Positions 6,647 through 11,534 of a DNA stretch of 11,534 nucleotides are shown here, piece after piece (positions within the stretch are counted from its first letter, which is position 1; each line of letters begins with the position of its first letter). The stretch is from the NCBI GenBank assembly GCA_016297535.1, contig JAEDGL010000080.1, forward strand, positions 1-11,534. Reading direction: 5' to 3'. A model generated the notes under the pieces. That model was given only the letters and a program-made list of their open reading frames with translations. It searched no databases and had not been told where the DNA came from. The DNA comes from Clostridia bacterium. Lineage in GTDB: Bacteria; Bacillota; Clostridia; Christensenellales; Aristaeellaceae. A program made the position numbers and the translations under genes.

Positions 6647-7742
6647 GCAGCAGCACCTCGCCAATAACGTGGCAGATCAGCTCCAGCTCCTCCGGGGGCA
6701 GGCCGGGGTACAGCGGCAGGGTTACCACGCTCTCCGCCAGGCGGCGGGCCACGGGGGTACGGGCGCTGTCAAAGCCGGGCCGGCCGCGGTAGCATTCAAA
6801 ATCGGTAATCAGGGGATAGAAATACTTGCGGGCGTAAACGCCCTGCGCGGCCAGCGCCCGGCACACCGCATCGCGCTGGCTGCGGCCGTCAAACGCCACC
6901 GGAAAATAGGCGTAGTTGCTGCTTACGCCCTGCTGCGGCGCGGGCAGCTCCACCGGCAGACCATCCAGGCGCTGCAGGTAGGCGTTGTGCACCTGGCGGC
7001 GGGCTTCTATCTCCTGCGGCAGATGGCGCAGGTTGCACAGGCCCATCGCAGCCTGAAACTCGCTCATTTTGGCGTTGCCGCCCACGCTTACCACATCCTC
7101 CGGCCCGGTAATGCCGTAGTTGCGCTCCAGCGCCAGCCTTTGGGCCAGCTCGGGGCTGGCGGTGGCCACGGCCCCGCCCTCGATGGTGTTGAACACCTTG
7201 GTGGCGTGAAAGCTGAACATGCTGGCCGTGCCAAAGGCGGCGGCGGATACGCCGTTACGCGTTACGCCAAAGGCATGCGCCGCATCGTAGATCAGGGGCA
7301 GGCCGTGCTCAGCGGCAAGCTGCTGCAGCGCGTCCACATCGCACAGGCGGCCGTACACATGCACGGGCAGGATGGCGCGGGTTTCGGGGGTGATCAGCCG
7401 TCGCACGCTCTGCGGGTCGATGGTGCCGTCAGGCAGCACATCCGCAAAAACGGGGCGGAAGCCCCGGCGCACAATGGCGTGCGTGGTGGAGGCAAAGCTG
7501 AACGGCGTGGTGATGATCTCGCCCGGCTCCAGCGAGAGCGCGGCAATCAGCGCCTCCAGCGCCAGGTGGCCGTTGGTAAACAGCTCCAGCTGGGGCGTGT
7601 GCAGATATTCGCTGAGCGCCCTTTGCAGGGCGATATGCTTCTGGCCGTTATTGGTCAGCCAGTGGCTGTCCCATAAATCGCGGATTTCCTCGCAGTATTC
7701 CTCAAAGGGGGGCATGGAGCTGCGGGTTACGTTGATGCGCAT
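6639..7742 (-). CDS. DegT/DnrJ/EryC1-type PLP aminotransferase
   Basis: A 367-residue soluble PLP enzyme of the sugar aminotransferase family. Features in order are the TNGHLALEALIAAL cofactor-phosphate region (57-70), TTPFSFASTTHAIVRRGFRPVFADV (78-102), the PLP-binding aspartate D153 in IYDAAHAFG, and the Schiff-base lysine K182 in SFHATKVFNTIEGG. NYGITG and NAKMSEFQAAMGL follow as in family members. These enzymes transfer an amino group to a keto-sugar nucleotide during synthesis of amino sugars for surface glycans or antibiotics. The start at 7742 follows AGGAGG (7755-7750) by 7 bases. It is the first gene of the leftward operon and overlaps the flippase start. The partner sugar dehydratase is not in the window. 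The exact sugar is unknown. Confidence 0.9.
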   Translation of the reverse strand: MRINVTRSSMPPFEEYCEEIRDLWDSHWLTNNGQKHIALQRALSEYLHTPQLELFTNGHLALEALIAALSLEPGEIITTPFSFASTTHAIVRRGFRPVFADVLPDGTIDPQSVRRLITPETRAILPVHVYGRLCDVDALQQLAAEHGLPLIYDAAHAFGVTRNGVSAAAFGTASMFSFHATKVFNTIEGGAVATASPELAQRLALERNYGITGPEDVVSVGGNAKMSEFQAAMGLCNLRHLPQEIEARRQVHNAYLQRLDGLPVELPAPQQGVSSNYAYFPVAFDGRSQRDAVCRALAAQGVYARKYFYPLITDFECYRGRPGFDSARTPVARRLAESVVTLPLYPGLPPEELELICHVIGEVLLHG

Positions 7743-7759
7743 CTGGTTTCCTCCTGCCG

Positions 7760-7787
7760 GTGCCCGAAAATCCAAAAACAGGGGCAC
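7760..7787 (-). other. Stem-loop at the 5' end of the leftward operon mRNA
   Basis: GTGCCC and GGGCAC pair exactly (7787-7782 with 7765-7760 on the minus strand) around a T-rich loop, at or next to the predicted transcription start and just ahead of the AGGAGG site. It may stabilise the mRNA end; function is inferred. Confidence 0.35.
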
Positions 7788-7793
7788 AAGCGT

Positions 7794-7822
7794 AGTATAC
7801 TTCTTTTTGCCGCTTTGGGCAA
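7794..7822 (-). promoter_or_regulatory. Promoter of the aminotransferase/flippase/ATP-grasp operon
   Basis: On the minus strand TTGCCC (7822-7817) and TATACT (7799-7794) are separated by 17 bases. The -35 box is weaker than consensus. The predicted start is near 7787, 45 bases before the aminotransferase ATG. Confidence 0.7.
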
Positions 7823-7824
7823 GG

Positions 7825-7834
7825 GGCCCGGGCC
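7825..7834. repeat. Perfect GGCCCGGGCC palindrome between divergent promoters
   Basis: A 10-bp perfect palindrome fills almost all the space between the two outward-facing -35 boxes (7817-7822 and 7835-7840). A protein bound here would touch both promoters. In GC-rich DNA it could also be chance. Confidence 0.35.
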
Positions 7835-7863
7835 TTGACACAGCCTGCGCGCAATGATATGGT
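7835..7863 (+). promoter_or_regulatory. Promoter of the cysteine desulfidase operon
   Basis: TTGACA (7835-7840) and TATGGT (7858-7863) are separated by 17 bases. Transcription should start near 7870, about 26 bases before the ATG, so this leader is short, unlike those of the ABC-F and methyltransferase genes. Confidence 0.75.
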
Positions 7864-7895
7864 AAGCACAGCCCTATGCCAAAGGAGTGCTTCGG

Positions 7896-9176
7896 ATGCA
7901 AAAGACGGATCCGCGATACGCTGCCTACACGGCGATTCTTCAAAAACATCTCCGCCCCGCCATGGGCTGCACCGAGCCCATCGCCATCGCCTATGCCGCC
8001 GCGGTGGCGCGCAGGGTGCTGGGCGTGCTTCCGCAGCGCGCGCAGGTGTGGGTGAGCGGAAACATCATTAAAAACGCCATGGCCGTTACCGTGCCCAACA
8101 CCGGCGGGCGCAAGGGCATCGACGCGGCCTGCGCCGCCGGGCTCATCGCGGGCGATGCCGGGCGCGAGCTGCAGGTGATTGCCGATGTCAGCGACGCCCA
8201 GCGCAGCGAAATCAGCGACTATCTGGCCCGTCAGCCCATTACCGTAAGCCTGAAGCCCGACGCGCGCCTTTTTGATATTCTGGTGCAGGCCGAGGCAAAC
8301 GGCCATCACGCCGCCGTGCGCATTGCGGACCGCCATACCAACGTGGTGGAGGTGGAACGGGACGGGCAATCCCTGTATCACCGCGAGCTGGAAGCGCAGG
8401 ACGCGGGCCAGGAGGCGGACGAGCGCCTGCTGACCATCGAGGGCATTTTTGATTTTGCCAACACCTGCGACCTGGCCGATGTGCAGGCGGAAATCCAGCG
8501 CCAGATCGCCTGCAACTCCGCCATCGCCCAGGAGGGCCTCAGCGGCCGCTGGGGCGCAAGCGTGGGCAAGGTGCTTCTGGACTGCTACGGCACGTCGGAC
8601 GTGCGCATCCGCGCCAGGGCCTACGCCGCCGCGGGTTCGGACGCGCGCATGTCCGGGTGCGAAATGCCGGTGATCATCAACTCCGGCAGCGGCAATCAGG
8701 GACTCACCGTTTCCCTGCCGGTGATCCAGTACGCCCGGGAGCTTCATGCCCCGGCCGGGCTGCTGATTCGCGCGCTGGTCATGGCCAACCTGACCGCCAT
8801 CCGCGAAAAGGCGCTCATCGGCACGCTGTCGGCCTACTGCGGGGCGATCAGCGCGGGCTGCGCGGCGGGCGCGGGCATCGCCTACATCTGCGGGGGTGAC
8901 CTGCACCTGATCAACCACACCATCGTCAATTCGCTGGCCATTCTCTCCGGCACCATCTGCGACGGCGCCAAGCCCTCCTGCGCGGCCAAGATCGCCTCCG
9001 CGGTGGACGCGGCCATCACGGGCTATCAGATGGCCTGCGCGGGCAAGGAATTCCGCGGCGGAGAGGGTATTGTCAAAAAGGGTGTGGAAAACACCATCGC
9101 CAGCGTCGGCCGTCTGGGCAAGGACGGTATGAAGCAGACGGATGAGGAAATCCTGAAAATCATGATTGATTGCTAA
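7896..9176 (+). CDS. cyuA: L-cysteine desulfidase, CyuA/YhaM (UPF0597) family
   Basis: A 426-residue soluble enzyme. The family, including E. coli CyuA (YhaM) and Methanocaldococcus L-cysteine desulfidase, is related to the alpha part of L-serine dehydratase and breaks L-cysteine down to pyruvate, sulfide and ammonia using an Fe-S cluster. Visible hallmarks are HLRPAMGCTEPIAIAYA with C25, GNIIKNAMAVTVPNTGG (55-71), IEGIFDFA (181-188), INSGSGNQGLTVSLPV (261-276), and cysteine-rich C-terminal stretches GCAAGAGIAYICGG and GTICDGAKPSCAAKI (C355, C362), which probably hold cluster ligands. Length is normal for the family. ATG 7896 is chosen because AAAGGAG (7881-7887) lies 8 bases upstream; a GTG three codons earlier overlaps that site. 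It is first in a four-gene operon and may detoxify or catabolise cysteine. Confidence 0.9.
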   Translation: MQKTDPRYAAYTAILQKHLRPAMGCTEPIAIAYAAAVARRVLGVLPQRAQVWVSGNIIKNAMAVTVPNTGGRKGIDAACAAGLIAGDAGRELQVIADVSDAQRSEISDYLARQPITVSLKPDARLFDILVQAEANGHHAAVRIADRHTNVVEVERDGQSLYHRELEAQDAGQEADERLLTIEGIFDFANTCDLADVQAEIQRQIACNSAIAQEGLSGRWGASVGKVLLDCYGTSDVRIRARAYAAAGSDARMSGCEMPVIINSGSGNQGLTVSLPVIQYARELHAPAGLLIRALVMANLTAIREKALIGTLSAYCGAISAGCAAGAGIAYICGGDLHLINHTIVNSLAILSGTICDGAKPSCAAKIASAVDAAITGYQMACAGKEFRGGEGIVKKGVENTIASVGRLGKDGMKQTDEEILKIMIDC

Positions 9177-9191
9177 GGCGGGGGAATGCGC

Positions 9192-9632
9192 ATGAAGGAA
9201 TTGATGGATGCCTACCGCGAGCAGGGCGCGCCGCAGGACCAGCAGATGCTGATCGCCCTTTTGCGCGAAATTCAGGATCAAAACGGCGGCGTGCTTTCCG
9301 AGGAGGCTCTCGAAGCCGTGGCCCAGGCCTACGAAATCCGGCAAACCCTGCTGCTGGCGCTGATTCGTCGCGTGCCCTCCCTGCGCCTGCAGCAGGCGCC
9401 CCACCGGCTGGAGCTGTGCGTTTCCTGCCCGAAGGGCCGGGAGCTGCGCGCGTGGGTGGAGCGCACCTGGCGCGTAAAGCCCGGCGATTGCTGCCCCTCC
9501 GCCGGGTTTTGCTACCGCACGGTTCCCTGTCTTCACAACTGCGCCAACGGCCCCTCCCTGCGCTGGGACGGGCAGCTGTATTCCAACGCAACCAAAGAGC
9601 TGATCCTGCGCCTTGCGCAGGGCCGGAAATGA
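9192..9632 (+). CDS. NuoE-like thioredoxin-fold [2Fe-2S] protein
   Basis: A 146-residue soluble protein resembling the 24-kDa subunit (NuoE/HoxE/HydC type) of NADH dehydrogenases and bifurcating hydrogenases. The N-terminal helical part reads LLREIQDQNGGVLSEEALEAVAQAYEI, as in NuoE. The C-terminal thioredoxin-like part has LCVSCPKGREL (C76, C79) and VPCLHNCANGPSLRWDGQLYSNAT (C113, C117). The second pair has the usual C-x3-C spacing; the first is C-x2-C instead of the usual wider spacing. Three more cysteines (C100, C101, C107) lie between. The protein probably binds a [2Fe-2S] cluster and passes electrons, but no NuoF or hydrogenase gene is nearby. ATG 9192 is preferred because GGGGG (9180-9184) is suitably spaced; ATG 9186 would add two residues. 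It lies 15 bases after cyuA, so it is cotranscribed. Its partner is unknown. Confidence 0.75.
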   Translation: MKELMDAYREQGAPQDQQMLIALLREIQDQNGGVLSEEALEAVAQAYEIRQTLLLALIRRVPSLRLQQAPHRLELCVSCPKGRELRAWVERTWRVKPGDCCPSAGFCYRTVPCLHNCANGPSLRWDGQLYSNATKELILRLAQGRK

Positions 9633-9656
9633 CAACCAAATGAAGAAGGTGCTTTC

Positions 9657-10829
9657 ATGAAACTGCTGCTGGTTGGCTGCGGCGGCTACGCCGCCGGGTA
9701 TGTGCGCGAGCTTCTTTCCCCGCTCAACGTGGACGGCCACATCATCGAGGGCATTGTGGATCCCTATGCGGAGCAAAGCCCCGTCATCGGCCTGATCCGC
9801 GAAAAGGGCATTCCGGTGTACGACACGCTGGAGGCGTTTTACCGCAGGCACTCCGCGCCGCTGGCCGTTATCGTTACGCCCATCGGGCTGCATGTGCACG
9901 ACGCGCTCGTGTGCCTGGCGCACGGCAGCCATGTGCTGATGGAAAAGCCGCTGGCGGCCACCTCCGGCCTGTGCCGCGAAATCACCGGCGCGGCCCGGGA
10001 CGCGGGCAAAAGGCTGGGCGTGGGCTATCAACTGTGCTACGATCCCATCATGCTGCGGCTGAAGGAGCAGATCGAGGCGGGCGCGTTTGGCCGGGCGCTG
10101 GGCATGAAGGCGCTGATTCTGTGGCAGCGCACGCACGCCTACTATGCCCGCAGCGGCGGCTGGGCGGGGCACATCCGCCTGCCGGACGGCACGCCCGTGT
10201 ACGACAGCATTCTGACCAACGCCACCTCCCACTACCTGATGAACATGCTCTGGCTTACCACCCCCGGCTTTCACACGCAGCCCGCCCTGTCGGTGGAGGC
10301 GCAGCTGGGCCGCGTGTATCCCATTGAAACCTTCGATACCGCCGCCGCGCGCTTCCGCCTGCCCTGCGGCTGCGAGGGACTGCTGTTTGCCTCCCACGTG
10401 GCGGGCACCGCGCAGGAAACGCCGCCAGTAATGGAATACCGCTTTGAAAAGGCCGTTATCCGCGTGCGCACGCAGCCCGAACGGGGCGCGGTGCTCTCCC
10501 TGACGGATGAAAGCGGAGCCCAACGCGAGCTGGGTGTATTGTGCCAGAACGTGATTCACAAAACCACCCAGTTCATCCGCGCCATCGAGAACGATCTGCC
10601 CCTTTCCTGTCCCGGCGAGGCGGGGCTGGCCACCGTGCTTACCTACGAGCGCCTGTTTGAAAACGGCCTGCCGGATGTGGAAAACATTCAGCCCGTCATC
10701 CGCGAGGAGCAGCTGCTCTGGTCCCCTCAGGTAGCGGATGCCCTGCGCGCGGGCTTTGAGGCCGGCCGTCTGCCGCGCGAGCTGGGTTTGGCCTACGGGC
10801 AGGGCTGTGCGGGAGGGAACCGGCATTGA
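9657..10829 (+). CDS. Gfo/Idh/MocA-family NAD(P)-dependent oxidoreductase
   Basis: A 390-residue soluble dehydrogenase. The N-terminal Rossmann domain opens with LLLVGCGGYAAGYV, the dinucleotide-binding turn, and has IVTPIGLHVHDAL and the family motif MEKPLA (95-100) with the catalytic-type lysine K97. The C-terminal alpha/beta domain has GTPVYDSILTNATSHYLMNMLWL (178-200), where H192 matches the usual catalytic histidine position. Members oxidise or reduce sugars, cyclitols, sugar-nucleotides and other alcohols, so the substrate cannot be deduced. The ribosome site GAAGAAGG (9642-9649) lies 7 bases upstream of the ATG. The gene sits between the NuoE-like gene and pcp and overlaps pcp by 4 bases. 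It could serve the divergent aminosugar operon or a catabolic step of its own operon; both are inference. Confidence 0.88.
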   Translation: MKLLLVGCGGYAAGYVRELLSPLNVDGHIIEGIVDPYAEQSPVIGLIREKGIPVYDTLEAFYRRHSAPLAVIVTPIGLHVHDALVCLAHGSHVLMEKPLAATSGLCREITGAARDAGKRLGVGYQLCYDPIMLRLKEQIEAGAFGRALGMKALILWQRTHAYYARSGGWAGHIRLPDGTPVYDSILTNATSHYLMNMLWLTTPGFHTQPALSVEAQLGRVYPIETFDTAAARFRLPCGCEGLLFASHVAGTAQETPPVMEYRFEKAVIRVRTQPERGAVLSLTDESGAQRELGVLCQNVIHKTTQFIRAIENDLPLSCPGEAGLATVLTYERLFENGLPDVENIQPVIREEQLLWSPQVADALRAGFEAGRLPRELGLAYGQGCAGGNRH

Positions 10830-11416
10830 AAAAGCTGTTGATTACCGGCTTTGATCCCTTTGGCGGACAAACGGTGAACCCCGCGTGGGAGGCGGTTTCC
10901 CGTCTGCCGGACCGCATCGGCAGCTATGCGCTGACCCGCTGCAGGATTCCCACGGCTTTTGGCCGGGCGCCCCAGGCGGTGCTGAACGCCGCGCGGGATG
11001 CGCAGCCGGATGTGATTCTCTGCATCGGCCAGGCGGGCGGGCGCAGGGCCCTCACGCCGGAAATGGTGGCCATCAACCTCCGGCACGCCTCCATCCCGGA
11101 TAACGACGGCAACCGTCCCCAGGACCAGCCCGTGGCTGCGGACGGCCCCGCCGCGTACTTTGCCACCGTGCCGGTGCGCGCCATGGCGCAGGCTGCGGAA
11201 GCGGCGGGAGTGAGCGCGGCGGTATCGTACTCGGCGGGCACGTTTGTGTGCAACGATACGCTGTATACGCTGCTGCACCACTACCGCGGCACGGCGGTGC
11301 GGGTGGGGTTTGTGCATGTGCCCTTTCTGCCCCGGCAGGCGGAAAACGGCCAGCCCTCCATGGCGCTGGAGGACATGGTGCGCGGCCTGACGGCAATGAT
11401 CGAAAGCCTTTCCTAA
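10826..11416 (+). CDS. pcp: Pyroglutamyl-peptidase I
   Basis: A 196-residue cytoplasmic cysteine peptidase of family C15, which removes N-terminal pyroglutamate (5-oxoproline) from peptides. The N-terminus LLITGFDPFGGQTVNPAWEAV is diagnostic. By comparison with the Bacillus enzyme (E81, C144, H168), the catalytic residues are E79 in GGRRALTPEMVAIN, C142 in SYSAGTFVCN, and H164 in GFVHVPF; all are present. IPDNDGNRP and GPAAYF are also conserved. The length is slightly below the usual 200-215 residues, from a shorter C-terminus. The start is TTG (10826-10828), supported by GGGAGGG (10811-10817) eight bases upstream and the conserved sequence beginning MKKLLITGF. The start overlaps the oxidoreductase stop by 4 bases, indicating coupled translation. 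It is the last gene of the operon and is followed by stem-loops. Confidence 0.93.
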   Translation: MKKLLITGFDPFGGQTVNPAWEAVSRLPDRIGSYALTRCRIPTAFGRAPQAVLNAARDAQPDVILCIGQAGGRRALTPEMVAINLRHASIPDNDGNRPQDQPVAADGPAAYFATVPVRAMAQAAEAAGVSAAVSYSAGTFVCNDTLYTLLHHYRGTAVRVGFVHVPFLPRQAENGQPSMALEDMVRGLTAMIESLS

Positions 11417-11417
11417 A

Positions 11418-11460
11418 GAACAGAGCCATGCCCCGGATGCAACGGGGTATGGCCCTGTTC
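11418..11460. terminator. Long stem-loop after pcp, probable terminator
   Basis: Arms 11418-11435 and 11443-11460 pair over 18 positions with one A-C mismatch and one G-U pair; the loop has 7 bases. It starts one base after the pcp stop. On the plus strand no T run follows directly, while on the minus strand TTCTTTAGG follows, so it may act better against transcription coming from the right. Confidence 0.6.
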
Positions 11461-11487
11461 AGGCTGTCGATAAACCTTTTGGGAGGC

Positions 11488-11519
11488 GTCGGAGGGCCGC
11501 AGCCCTCCGACTCTTGTTC
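11488..11519 (+). terminator. Second stem-loop with T-rich tail
   Basis: Exact 10-bp arms 11488-11497 and 11502-11511 enclose a CGCA loop, with TCTTGTTC after it. The tail is only moderately T-rich. It may be a backup terminator for the pcp operon or one copy of a dispersed intergenic hairpin repeat; one window cannot distinguish them. Confidence 0.55.
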
Positions 11520-11534
11520 CGAGCCCAGCGACCT

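Noticed and set aside
5225..6667. 480-codon plus-strand frame opposite the flippase gene
   Set aside because: It is a shadow of the flippase gene, very rich in Gln, His and Arg, with no ribosome site or family resemblance.
7743..10826. A minus-strand frame open for about 3 kb upstream of the aminotransferase, antisense to cyuA, the NuoE-like gene and the oxidoreductase gene
   Set aside because: It arises from the GC-rich codon usage of the plus-strand genes. Its translation is low-complexity and rich in His, Gln, Arg and Gly, no family is visible, and a good start with AGGAGG exists at 7742.
4201..10829. Secondary-metabolite cluster reading of ATP-grasp, flippase, aminotransferase and oxidoreductase
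   Set aside because: No carrier protein, polyketide or peptide synthetase, or precursor peptide is present; surface-glycan modification is the simpler reading.
1..11534. CRISPR array, insertion sequence, phage or tRNA-linked integration
   Set aside because: No spaced direct repeats, no transposase or integrase, and no duplicated tRNA end were seen. The tRNA-Val gene is flanked by ordinary genes.

Overview
The window looks like chromosome of a GC-rich Gram-positive anaerobe, most likely a Clostridia (Firmicutes) lineage of gut type. The reasons are strong AGGAGG-type ribosome sites, clean sigma-A promoters with 17-bp spacers, intrinsic terminators, an Lsa-type ABC-F gene and a CyuA-type L-cysteine desulfidase. 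The species cannot be named from the sequence. Nothing here is a phage, a transposon, a CRISPR array or an origin.

Left part (1-4050, plus strand). The C-terminal end of an unknown gene is closed by a UUCG-loop terminator. After about 240 bases without a gene, a strong promoter drives a 217-nt leader containing a three-codon upstream ORF. Then come a two-subdomain ABC-F ribosome-protection protein of the Lsa group and, 17 bases later, a metallo-beta-lactamase-fold hydrolase. A second strong promoter overlaps the hydrolase stop codon. It drives a structured leader with an intrinsic terminator and a competing antiterminator pairing, followed by a SAM-dependent methyltransferase gene. Both units therefore look leader-controlled.

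Middle part (4014-7742, minus strand). A tRNA-Val(CAC) gene has its own promoter, an encoded CCA and a terminator that it shares with the convergent methyltransferase gene. Behind it lies a three-gene operon transcribed leftward: a DegT/DnrJ-type PLP aminotransferase, a Wzx-like flippase and an ATP-grasp ligase. Together they suggest making, decorating and exporting an amino-sugar-containing surface glycan or glycolipid.

Right part (7835-11534, plus strand). From the same intergenic region a divergent promoter drives four closely packed genes: L-cysteine desulfidase (CyuA family), a small NuoE-like [2Fe-2S] protein with an altered cysteine pattern, a Gfo/Idh/MocA oxidoreductase, and pyroglutamyl-peptidase I. 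The last gene starts at TTG and overlaps the one before it by four bases. The operon suggests peptide and cysteine catabolism with a redox component, but why these four genes are together is not obvious. Two stem-loops follow the last gene.

The points most worth a second look are the two attenuator-like leaders, the altered and partnerless NuoE-like protein, and the uncharacterised aminotransferase/flippase/ATP-grasp operon. I do not see a clearly new biological system; most genes belong to known families.
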